A DNA stretch of 16,516 bases from contig CAZKOB010000074.1 of assembly GCA_964554265.1 (NCBI GenBank), positions 1 to 16,516 on the forward strand, given 5' to 3'. This stretch comes from RGIG8745 sp964554265 (lineage in GTDB: Bacteria > Bacteroidota > Bacteroidia > Bacteroidales > Bacteroidaceae). Shown here piece by piece: positions 1 through 6,649 of the stretch. The position numbers and the translations under genes were made by a program. Numbering within the stretch: position 1 is the stretch's first letter; every line of letters begins with the position of its first letter. A model generated the notes under the pieces. The model saw nothing but the letters and a program-made list of their open reading frames with translations. It made no database searches and had not been told where the DNA came from.

Positions 1-225
1 ACAAGATACAATATTTTATAACTCTCTAATAATAAAAACTTTATAATTGATTATAAAAGTAAATTTAAAATTTAGCACCATTTTAGTATCAGTATTTTGT
101 TCCTCAATAACAAGAATAAATGGAATATAGAAAAACGCAGTGATAATTTATTCAGTTCATACTCCCCGATGCTCGGAAATGCGATCAACAGGGATAATGC
201 AACATATTTAATTTTCTCGTCAAAA
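1..225. other. AT-rich non-coding stretch left of the cluster
   Basis: I see no gene here. The stretch is very AT-rich. It contains one small inverted repeat at 166-176 (CCGA-TGC-TCGG) with no T-tract, so I do not call it a terminator. The first promoter of the cluster begins directly to the right. Confidence 0.5.
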
Positions 226-272
226 AATACACTTTTGTGTCAAGCTTAATCGAAAGAAGCTCTGTACCTTTG
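226..272 (+). promoter_or_regulatory. Promoter of the E1-like gene with LuxR-type operator box (copy 1)
   Basis: The box AATACACTTTTGTGTCAA lies at 226-243; its core ACAC-TTTT-GTGT (229-240) is a perfect inverted repeat centred at 234.5. A perfect Bacteroides -7 box (TACCTTTG, form TAnnTTTG) is at 265-272, and the ATG at 292 follows 27 bp after the start of that box. No TTTG is seen at the -33 position; the operator takes its place. The same box and spacing recur at two other promoters here, so activator-dependent transcription is a well-supported inference. The likely activator is the LuxR-type protein at 1048-1806. Confidence 0.75.
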
Positions 273-291
273 TTCCACAAAAAATATTTAT

Positions 292-1053
292 ATGGAAAGA
301 TACAGCAGGAATCGAATTTATATCAGCGAAGAAGAACAAGAGAAAATCAGGCAAACCCGTATTCTGTTGGCAGGTGCGGGAATCGGTAGCATCATTGCGG
401 AATGTGCCTTGCGTTTTGGTTTTGAGAATGTGACCATTGTTGATGGTGATAAAGTGGAGGAGAGTAATCTTAATAGGCAGAATTATATCAAGGCGGATAT
501 TGGCAAATATAAAGCGGAGACACTTTGTAAACGGCTTTTAAAAATTAATCCTAATGCGGAAATAAAATTTTTCAATACATTTATAGACAAAGAGAATGTG
601 GAGAGTATTATCTTAGGACATCATATCGCCATCAATGCTTTGGATTTCAAGGATGACACCCCTTTCGTGTTTGACCGTATCTGCTCGGAAAAAATGATAC
701 CCGTCCTCCATCCATACAATTTCGGATGGGCAGGTTTCCTTACAATCGTAAGACCGAAAGGTTATCAACTTTCTGAAATCTCTCCAGAACCTAACGGTTT
801 TGAGTTGAAAGTGGCAGAATATGTATCAAGGTATGGGACATTCTGGAACATGCCGACCTCATGGTTGGAAAAAGTAATAGAAGAATACCGTGCAGAAGCG
901 GGCATTTTGCCACCCCCACAACTGTCCGTGGCCTCATGGATTGTCGCAGGGCATTGCGTGAATGCCATGTTCAACCTCGTGACCGGACGGGAAGTCAAAT
1001 TCTTCCCCAAATTCTACTTCTCGTCCCTGATGTGTGAAAACAATTCCTTATAG
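292..1053 (+). CDS. ThiF/E1-like adenylating enzyme
   Basis: This 253-aa protein has the Rossmann ATP-binding fold of the ThiF/MoeB/E1 superfamily. The glycine-rich loop GAGIGS is at residues 28-33, acidic residues D51 and D53 end the next strand, an NLNRQ motif is at 59-63, a lysine pair is at K72/K74, and D118 sits in a NALDF motif. These match the residues that bind ATP-Mg and activate a carboxylate as an acyl-adenylate in this superfamily. There are five cysteines (38, 79, 131, 222, 248) but no CxxC zinc pairs and no clear E1 catalytic-cysteine loop. It may therefore adenylate or dehydrate a small acid, or a peptide C-terminus as MccB does, rather than pass a ubiquitin-like protein. Its promoter is built like that of the acyltransferase at 1973, which suggests one shared pathway. 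Its 3' end overlaps the convergent luxR-like gene by 6 bp. The substrate is unknown. Confidence 0.8.
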   Translation: MERYSRNRIYISEEEQEKIRQTRILLAGAGIGSIIAECALRFGFENVTIVDGDKVEESNLNRQNYIKADIGKYKAETLCKRLLKINPNAEIKFFNTFIDKENVESIILGHHIAINALDFKDDTPFVFDRICSEKMIPVLHPYNFGWAGFLTIVRPKGYQLSEISPEPNGFELKVAEYVSRYGTFWNMPTSWLEKVIEEYRAEAGILPPPQLSVASWIVAGHCVNAMFNLVTGREVKFFPKFYFSSLMCENNSL

Positions 1054-1806
1054 CAGCTTATAATTGGTTGCGTATGACAATGCCTCTGCAATGTTCCTGA
1101 CTCCCAATTTAGAAAACAAAGCCCTTTTACACGCCTTGATGGTATCAACTGACTTGCATAATTTATCGGCTATGTCATTCATGGTATAACCTTGGGCGGA
1201 AAGAACCAGCACATCCCGCTCAGTTTCGCTCAATGTTATACCTTCTTTCTTTATCCATTTGTGTTTGTTCAACGAGTATTCATAATAAGATTTTGAACCG
1301 GATTTCTTCATTATGATGTAACCGGGGGCATTTCTTGCCGACATGGATATAGTACATAGCGCCAACCATATACGCCCGTCTTTTGTCAATACCAACGGGG
1401 TAAGGTTATGGTTGACCAGTCTGAGTTTTTTGCCGCGTATTATATGGAAGTTGTATGAGATGGTATAGTCAAAACGTTCTGTAAAAGGTATTTCATTAAA
1501 CAGTTCGAATCCTTTCTTGTTTATTTCCAATAGCATCTGCTGTTCTTTTTCGGGCACATAATCCAAATAGAACCTGTAACCGAGATCTTTGATTCTATCA
1601 GAAGTCTGACCGCACCAATACGTCAGATTTTCTGAAACGTACAGGAAATTCTGTCTGAAATAGTCTATGATATACACACATTGGTGCGTACTTCTTGCAA
1701 ATGCCTTGGCCGCATTTACAAGTAGTCCAATTTTATGATAATCCTCATCCGTGACATTATAGACGGAGTTGGACACTATAAAGAAGTCTCCTACATTTGT
1801 TGCCAT
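1048..1806 (-). CDS. LuxR-family transcriptional regulator with PAS-like sensor domain
   Basis: The C-terminal part (about residues 191-248) is a classic LuxR/NarL helix-turn-helix: LSETERDVLVLSAQGYTMND, then a DTIKACKRALFSKLGV-type recognition region. Residues about 25-165 look like a PAS-type sensory domain rather than the PF03472 autoinducer-binding domain of proteobacterial LuxR proteins; this is judged from pattern and length only. The total of 252 aa fits single-component PAS-LuxR regulators. It lies between the E1-like gene (convergent, 6-bp overlap) and the acyltransferase gene (divergent, 166-bp gap). It is the only regulator in the cluster and the natural candidate to bind the repeated ACAC-TTTT-GTGT boxes. 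A variant box in front of its own promoter suggests autoregulation. The ligand is unknown. Confidence 0.85.
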   Translation of the reverse strand: MATNVGDFFIVSNSVYNVTDEDYHKIGLLVNAAKAFARSTHQCVYIIDYFRQNFLYVSENLTYWCGQTSDRIKDLGYRFYLDYVPEKEQQMLLEINKKGFELFNEIPFTERFDYTISYNFHIIRGKKLRLVNHNLTPLVLTKDGRIWLALCTISMSARNAPGYIIMKKSGSKSYYEYSLNKHKWIKKEGITLSETERDVLVLSAQGYTMNDIADKLCKSVDTIKACKRALFSKLGVRNIAEALSYATNYKLL

Positions 1807-1831
1807 GTCAATATTTTCTATGAATTATTTG

Positions 1832-1882
1832 CAAAATTAGCAACTAAAATTCATAAAAATCAGATTTAACACAAAAAAGTGT
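1832..1882 (-). promoter_or_regulatory. Promoter of the luxR-like gene with spacer-variant operator
   Basis: Read on the minus strand, a TAATTTTG -7 box occupies 1839-1832. The inverted repeat ACAC-(A)6-GTGT at 1869-1882 is centred at 1875.5, which is 36.5 bp upstream of the T that starts the -7 box. The half-sites equal those of the plus-strand boxes, but the spacer is 6 bp instead of 4 and the distance is 6 bp greater. It could be a weaker, autoregulatory or repressing site. The -7 call is good; the operator call is moderate. Confidence 0.5.
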
Positions 1883-1906
1883 AGATATTGCTATGTGATT
1901 GTTTGA

Positions 1907-1953
1907 AATACCCTTTTGTGTCAAAATAAAAAGATGCCCGGTCTTTAGTTTTG
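1907..1953 (+). promoter_or_regulatory. Promoter of the acyltransferase gene with operator box (copy 2)
   Basis: The box AATACCCTTTTGTGTCAA at 1907-1924 differs from copy 1 at one position (CCC for CAC). Its core is centred at 1915.5. The -7 box TAGTTTTG is at 1946-1953, so the centre-to-box distance is 30.5 bp, identical to copy 1. The ATG at 1973 is again 27 bp after the start of the -7 box, as for the E1-like gene. No -33 TTTG is present. Confidence 0.75.
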
Positions 1954-1972
1954 CATTAAAAAAATTAAAGAC

Positions 1973-2599
1973 ATGGAAAAGTTGGTTTACGCAAATGAAT
2001 ATTATGTGATTTGTCTATTGGATAAGGCAAATCTGTATGAATTGGCCGAATTTGTGGTAAGGGAGAACTACAAGCATCATACGGGTGGTTTTTCTTCTGA
2101 ATCCATCAAGGATGAGATTCGTTCTGTTTATCAAGAGGAACTCCGGTATATAGATAATTCCAAAGTATTTGTAGTCCGCAATAATGTAAGAAAAATCATC
2201 GGTTCAATAAGGGTTTTCAAATGGGACAAGAAGAAAGTCCTTCCATTGCAGAAGATTTTTGGCATTAATCCATTGATGGCCATACACCCGGAAAGCGATT
2301 ATAGCTACTGGCATATAGGCCGGTTTGCCATAGACTCCTTTGCCGGGATCCCAACTATCACCTTGTTTAAACAACTTATGGTATATGCGGTGCATCCTAT
2401 TGTTTGCGATGAAAAAAGTTATATGATAGCCGAAACTGATAGCAAATTACTCAAAGTGATGAATGCACTTGGTATAGAAACAATTCAATTGGGACATTCC
2501 ATCAACTATCTTGCCTCGGAAACCATACCTATTTGTTCCAGCAGAAACGGGCTTCTGCTATTCTATAAACGCTATGGAAATTTGTACCAAGCCTCATGA
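1973..2599 (+). CDS. LuxI/FeeM-like N-acyltransferase (GNAT fold)
   Basis: This 208-aa protein resembles the acyltransferase group that includes acyl-homoserine-lactone synthases (LuxI) and N-acyl amino acid synthases (FeeM). Visible signs are the central HIGRFAID segment (residues 114-121), comparable to the ELSRFAV-type motif of LuxI proteins, the VVRNNVRKIIGSIRV beta-hairpin (68-81), and the AETDSKLLKVMNALGIE segment (153-169) seen in FeeM/GNAT-like members. Enzymes of this group join a fatty acyl chain, usually from acyl-ACP, to an amine such as an amino acid. No signal peptide or membrane segment is seen. It has a promoter of the same design as the E1-like gene and the precursor operon, so it probably makes the cluster's signal or modifies a product. 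Family assignment is by motif only; acceptor and acyl donor are unknown. Confidence 0.75.
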   Translation: MEKLVYANEYYVICLLDKANLYELAEFVVRENYKHHTGGFSSESIKDEIRSVYQEELRYIDNSKVFVVRNNVRKIIGSIRVFKWDKKKVLPLQKIFGINPLMAIHPESDYSYWHIGRFAIDSFAGIPTITLFKQLMVYAVHPIVCDEKSYMIAETDSKLLKVMNALGIETIQLGHSINYLASETIPICSSRNGLLLFYKRYGNLYQAS

Positions 2600-2617
2600 A
2601 ATGCACTTTTGTGTATT
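2600..2617. promoter_or_regulatory. Upstream operator box (copy 4), no promoter of its own
   Basis: AATGCACTTTTGTGTATT starts directly after the acyltransferase stop codon (2597-2599). It is the most symmetrical copy: AATGCAC and GTGTATT pair across TTTT with one mismatch. Its centre (2608.5) is 38 bp upstream of the centre of the next copy (2646.5). No TAnnTTTG box lies 30.5 bp downstream, so it is probably an auxiliary site for the precursor promoter. Confidence 0.6.
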
Positions 2618-2637
2618 TCTTATAGTAGTTGTTAACA

Positions 2638-2684
2638 AATACACTTTTGTGTCAAAGGAATGTTGTAGTGATTGCCTAATTTTG
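2638..2684 (+). promoter_or_regulatory. Promoter of the RiPP operon with operator box (copy 3)
   Basis: AATACACTTTTGTGTCAA at 2638-2655 is identical over 18 bp to the box in front of the E1-like gene. The -7 box TAATTTTG is at 2677-2684, with the same 30.5-bp distance from the operator centre (2646.5). No -33 TTTG is present. The transcript would have a leader of about 100 nt before the precursor ATG at 2794, much longer than the leaders of the other two target genes. Confidence 0.8.
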
Positions 2685-2720
2685 CAACAAAGATAATTGA
2701 ATGGCCAAACAATTATAAAT

Positions 2721-2763
2721 CCTGAGGAAAACAGGTCAAAGCCGTGCATTGAAACTCAATGTA
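2721..2763 (+). promoter_or_regulatory. Possible hairpins in the precursor mRNA leader
   Basis: Two small inverted repeats lie in the leader: CCTG/CAGG (2721-2724 and 2732-2735), and a perfect 6-bp stem CATTGA-AAC-TCAATG (2747-2761) that a G-U and a T-A pair can extend. They could affect mRNA stability or translation of the precursor. This is inference from short repeats in AT-rich DNA. Confidence 0.25.
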
Positions 2764-2793
2764 TGTAATTATTAACAAAAAACATTGTTCACT

Positions 2794-2964
2794 ATGAATG
2801 ATTTCTTTAAACTTCCTTTTACATTGATGGAAGCAATGTCTGAAAATGACATGATGCTTGTTGTCGGTGGTGACAAAGTCGTAGTTGAGTACACAGTTGT
2901 TAACGAAGGAAACGGCTGTAACGTTGAAGGAGCATTGAACAAAGGAACCGGTTGCGGTTGCTAA
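2794..2964 (+). CDS. RiPP precursor peptide with double-glycine leader
   Basis: This 56-aa ORF begins MNDFFKLPFTLMEAMSENDM and continues with MLVVGG, so a double-glycine leader ends at G25-G26. The 30-aa core starts at D27 and has cysteines at 42, 54 and 56, with many glycines and the C-terminus GTGCGC. A leader of about 26 residues ending in GG is the usual substrate of a C39 peptidase-ABC exporter, and one is encoded in this operon. The radical SAM/SPASM gene follows after 97 bp, so a sactipeptide- or ranthipeptide-type thioether at one or more cysteines is plausible. The core also has a beta-branched stretch (VVVEYTVV, 29-36). I do not recognise a named precursor family. The start is set by leader length; ATG codons at residues 12 and 15 would cut the leader. 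Confidence 0.85.
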   Translation: MNDFFKLPFTLMEAMSENDMMLVVGGDKVVVEYTVVNEGNGCNVEGALNKGTGCGC

Positions 2965-2971
2965 GTAGAAT

Positions 2972-2989
2972 CCCTTTCTGGGCCAAGGG
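2972..2989 (+). promoter_or_regulatory. Small hairpin between precursor and maturase genes
   Basis: CCCTT (2972-2976) can pair with AAGGG (2985-2989) around an 8-nt loop, starting 7 nt after the precursor stop codon. There is no proper U-tract, so it is not a clear terminator. It could protect the precursor mRNA's 3' end or reduce readthrough so that precursor exceeds enzyme. Weak evidence. Confidence 0.25.
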
Positions 2990-3061
2990 TTGTAAAAAGG
3001 ATAGCTTATACAGCAATCCCGCAACAACTCTTGCTTTAGAAGGGGCTTTGGAGGATTTATT

Positions 3062-4357
3062 ATGAAAAAGAGCAAATATCAGTTATATACAAGAATAGGG
3101 GAAAACTTATTTCTGTATTTTAATTCATTCAGTTCAAGATATCTTTTACTGGATGAAACAAAACATGGATTGTATCAATCACTGTCAGTCGTGGATATAG
3201 AAAAAGAATATCCGGCTTTATATTCGACATTACTCCAAAACCAGTTTATAATCCCTGATGATTTTGATGAGCAGGCCATTGTGGAATATAAAAAGCTAAG
3301 TGTCAAGATGGATACAACGATGTATCATGTGGTCGTAAATGTTACTCTTGATTGCAATCTCAAATGCTGGTATTGCTATGAGACAAAATTGCATAACAGC
3401 AATTTGCGTGAAAATGTTATAGAAGCGATTAAACTTAATATTGCCTCACGTCATAGGCAAGTCCGTTTTAAAACACTTAAAATATCATTCTTTGGCGGCG
3501 AACCCTTCTTAAACTTTAAGGGAATAAAAGAAATATTGGATTATGCCAAAGAATTTTGTAAAAAAAATGACGTCATCCTGTTGGCAGATTTCACGACAAA
3601 TGCCACTGTAATAAAACAAGAATATATTGATTATCTCAAAGACTATACTTGCTTTTTCCAGATAACGCTGGACGGGAATAAAGACAAGCATAATGAAGTG
3701 AAACATTTGAAGGGCATTGATACATTCAGATGCACTTTGAATAATATTTATCGAATATCCCGAACCATACCCAAATCTTATATTTGGGTTAGAATCAATT
3801 ATGACGGCAAGACTTTGGAAAGGATTGATGACATTATACACGAAATAGATGACCTTGACAGGAAACGGACATTTTTAATTCTTCGCAGGATTTGGCAAAC
3901 TGATTCTGATGTCATTACTTCCGAGCAACTTACGACCGCTATCCAGCGTATACTGGATCATAAGTTTTTCGTGGACTGTTATGCTCTTTCCAGGAATAGT
4001 GTATGCTTTGCAGAACGGATGAACCAAGTCCTAATTAATTTTGACGGGAAAATATTCAAATGCTCAACCCTATCATCTTTCGATGATAAACATGCTATGG
4101 GCAAATTGGACTTGCTGAACGGGGAGATTTCATGGGAAATGAACAAAATAGCCCACATTCCCCGTACAATGACAAATTCCAGATGCTCTGACTGTAGCCT
4201 TTTCCCAAGTTGTTTAGGACCTTGTAATAAGAATCTTCTAAAGTCTCCAGACCGGTCATGCATTTTGGACGAAATGAATCTGTCTATGCAAGAATTTCTT
4301 ATGTATAATTTCAAATTAAATCTTTTATATGAAAACTTTGATTATCTTAATAATTAG
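3062..4357 (+). CDS. Radical SAM/SPASM peptide maturase
   Basis: This 431-aa enzyme has the radical SAM cluster motif CNLKCWYC (C98, C102, C105), which binds the [4Fe-4S] cluster that cleaves S-adenosylmethionine, followed by the FFGGEP motif (143-148). The C-terminus has a full SPASM domain: C315-x13-G329-x4-C334, then C375-x2-C378-x5-C384-x3-C388, and C400. These would hold the two auxiliary clusters. The N-terminal ~85 residues could act in precursor recognition, but I cannot show a RiPP recognition element by eye. It is preceded by a good ribosome-binding site (GGAGG at 3051-3055) and the short precursor gene. The next gene starts inside its 3' end (29-bp overlap). The likely reaction is thioether or other radical cross-linking on the precursor core; the exact bond cannot be read from sequence. 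Confidence 0.92.
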   Translation: MKKSKYQLYTRIGENLFLYFNSFSSRYLLLDETKHGLYQSLSVVDIEKEYPALYSTLLQNQFIIPDDFDEQAIVEYKKLSVKMDTTMYHVVVNVTLDCNLKCWYCYETKLHNSNLRENVIEAIKLNIASRHRQVRFKTLKISFFGGEPFLNFKGIKEILDYAKEFCKKNDVILLADFTTNATVIKQEYIDYLKDYTCFFQITLDGNKDKHNEVKHLKGIDTFRCTLNNIYRISRTIPKSYIWVRINYDGKTLERIDDIIHEIDDLDRKRTFLILRRIWQTDSDVITSEQLTTAIQRILDHKFFVDCYALSRNSVCFAERMNQVLINFDGKIFKCSTLSSFDDKHAMGKLDLLNGEISWEMNKIAHIPRTMTNSRCSDCSLFPSCLGPCNKNLLKSPDRSCILDEMNLSMQEFLMYNFKLNLLYENFDYLNN

Positions 4358-6647
4358 CTTAATGCCAGCATTGCTCTATGCGGAGAATACAAATTCATTG
4401 GCAATTCATGGAAAAGTAGTCGATGCGAAGAATCAACCGATTTGCTTTGCCAATGTTATTCTAATGGACGCAGATTCGACATTCATCGCAGGGTGCGCCA
4501 CAGACGATCATGGTATATTTCAGCTGCAAAATGCAGTATCGGATGCCGCGTTGTTAAAAATTTCGGCAATCGGTTATAAAACGAAGATAAGCCCATTGAT
4601 GCCTGATGGCAATATGGGGGTATTGATAATGACTACTGAAAACATTCTCCTGAACGAAGTTGCTGTAATCGGGCAACGCCCTGTACACCAAATTAGTAAG
4701 GGAGGAGTTATTACAACTGTGAATGGTTCTGTCTTGGGTGTTCTTGGAAATGCGATGGACGTAATCGAGCAGTTGCCCGGTGTGAGGCGTGAAGATGACA
4801 ATATTACCGTCTTTGGCAAAGGCAGCCCCACGATTTATATGAATGGACGAAAACTGACCGATTACAGTGAACTGTTCCGCTTGTCATCTAAAGAAATAGA
4901 AAGTGTGGAAGTAATCAACAATCCGGGAGCGAAATACGGAGCGGAGGTTAAAGCCGTCTTGTTGGTGCGCACTATAAAGAAGAGAGGTGATGGATGGAGC
5001 GGTTCTGCCCAAGCCGTTGTACGGGCGGCCCACTCATGGTCGCAATCGGACAATATCTCACTCAATTACCGCAAGAATGGTTTTGACATATTCGGTGCGT
5101 TTGCATTCGACTATGCAAAGAAGTATCAGCAGCAAAAAAATCGTACCACCATTGAAACCGGCAAGGACATTTACCGTCTTAACTCTGACATTACCATTCT
5201 GCCTGTCAACACTTCCTATACTGCCAACTGCGGTTTCAACTGGCAAATTGATACTAAAAATACGTTAGGAATCAAATATGAATTTCAAGGAACCCCGTAC
5301 AGCCGTTCCAATTGGACAACCAATGAACGGGTTGCCTTAAATGACATATCACTTGACAAGATTGATTATCAGACCCATTGGAGGAGAAAGAACATACCTC
5401 TTAACAGTTTGAATATGTATTATATCGGTAATTTCAATCATTGGACTCTAACCTTGAACAACGATTACTATTCGAGCAGAAATAGGGCTGAACAGGAGAT
5501 TTATGAGTCCAGTCTGTCCGATGGGGAATCATCGGTAAATAGCCTGAACCGTATCAAAAGTTCCATGTTTGCCTCAAAAGCCGTATTGGAATACACTTTC
5601 GGGAAAAACAGCATTGAAGGCGGTTATGAATATACCCATACCGACCGCTTTGACCGCTATTACAATTACGGTGACTTCCTGCCCGATGCGGATGACAATA
5701 TCAAAGAACAAAACTTGGCCGGATTTATCAGTGCGACGTTTCCGATAGGCACATTTGAAATCTCCGGTGGCATCCGGTATGAACACACTGTGTCCGACTA
5801 TTATCAGAGCGGTGAGTTTATACCGGAACAGAGCCGTAAATACGACCGCTTTTTCCCGAATATAGATTTTACGTTTCCGATAAAGCAGGCTAAATTCACG
5901 CTTTCATATACAGCCAAAACACGTCGCCCACTGTATAGTCAGTTAAGCAGCAACATACAATATGACGACCGCTTTACCTATGAGACAGGGAATCCTCTGT
6001 TGCAGCCGGAAATGAATCATGATATTACGCTGGCCGGCATCTATAAATGGTTTTATTTCGCTGCAAGCTACCAATATTTGAAGGACGCAATTGTGGGGAT
6101 AGTCGAGCCATACGAAGAGGGAGAACCTGTCAATCTGATGACATATAAAAACTATGACCATCTATCCAAATACAGTGCCGTATTGTCATTTTCCCCTAAA
6201 ATATTAAAATGGTCACCGCGACTGCGGCTTAATCTGATGGGACAAGATTTTAAGATACCTGTAATGGGGAAGGTTCTACGAATGAATAACCCGTTGCTGT
6301 TCATCAACTTTTATAACAGTGTATCATTAGGGAACGGATTTACTGCCACCGGAGATGTCACATGTCATACATCAGGAGATATGGATGTGGTCACGCTGAA
6401 ACCTTCATGGCAGATAAATATCGGTGTGGCAAAGACATTGGGTAGCTGGTATTTTCAACTGAGTGCTACCGATTTGTTCAAGACGGCTCGCAATTCCATG
6501 ATAACCTATGGAAGTCAGATGAAGCTGGACAAATGGAACTATAGTGATTCACAGGCTGTGCGCTTTACCGTCCGTTACGCATTCAATACTACTATGAACA
6601 AGTATAAAGGGCAGGGAGCGGGTCTAAGCGAGAAAAACCGGTTGTGA
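4329..6647 (+). CDS. Outer-membrane beta-barrel protein (TonB-receptor-like, CarboxypepD_reg domain)
   Basis: This 772-aa protein starts with a signal peptide (MKTLIILIISLMPALLYA, residues 1-18). A carboxypeptidase-regulatory-like beta domain follows (about 25-105, IHGKVVDAKNQPICFANVIL), then a plug-like region (about 110-215, with VEVINNPGAKYGAEV), then a long aromatic-rich beta-barrel to the C-terminus. The end, YKGQGAGLSEKNRL, is typical of the Bacteroidetes outer-membrane beta-barrel family (PF14905 type), so the gene looks complete. The usual barrel-family segment ending in ...INI..KK here reads AVLLVRTIKK. Within this operon it could carry the mature peptide across the outer membrane, act as its receptor, or give self-protection. 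The start overlaps the maturase gene by 29 bp and the stop lies next to the exporter start, which shows tight coupling. Confidence 0.88.
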   Translation: MKTLIILIISLMPALLYAENTNSLAIHGKVVDAKNQPICFANVILMDADSTFIAGCATDDHGIFQLQNAVSDAALLKISAIGYKTKISPLMPDGNMGVLIMTTENILLNEVAVIGQRPVHQISKGGVITTVNGSVLGVLGNAMDVIEQLPGVRREDDNITVFGKGSPTIYMNGRKLTDYSELFRLSSKEIESVEVINNPGAKYGAEVKAVLLVRTIKKRGDGWSGSAQAVVRAAHSWSQSDNISLNYRKNGFDIFGAFAFDYAKKYQQQKNRTTIETGKDIYRLNSDITILPVNTSYTANCGFNWQIDTKNTLGIKYEFQGTPYSRSNWTTNERVALNDISLDKIDYQTHWRRKNIPLNSLNMYYIGNFNHWTLTLNNDYYSSRNRAEQEIYESSLSDGESSVNSLNRIKSSMFASKAVLEYTFGKNSIEGGYEYTHTDRFDRYYNYGDFLPDADDNIKEQNLAGFISATFPIGTFEISGGIRYEHTVSDYYQSGEFIPEQSRKYDRFFPNIDFTFPIKQAKFTLSYTAKTRRPLYSQLSSNIQYDDRFTYETGNPLLQPEMNHDITLAGIYKWFYFAASYQYLKDAIVGIVEPYEEGEPVNLMTYKNYDHLSKYSAVLSFSPKILKWSPRLRLNLMGQDFKIPVMGKVLRMNNPLLFINFYNSVSLGNGFTATGDVTCHTSGDMDVVTLKPSWQINIGVAKTLGSWYFQLSATDLFKTARNSMITYGSQMKLDKWNYSDSQAVRFTVRYAFNTTMNKYKGQGAGLSEKNRL

Positions 6648-6649
6648 TT

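Noticed and set aside
1056..1067. A TATAATTGG match near the end of the E1-like gene, similar to the mobC-upstream repeat
   Set aside because: Single copy, inside the coding end of the luxR-like gene, with no mob gene nearby; likely chance.
2511..2696. Plus-strand open frame of 61 aa at the end of the acyltransferase
   Set aside because: It overlaps the acyltransferase and runs through both operator boxes and the precursor promoter, so it is not a likely gene.
2713..3075. Minus-strand open frame of 120 aa opposite the precursor
   Set aside because: The plus-strand precursor fits leader, operon and promoter context; the antisense frame has no family features.
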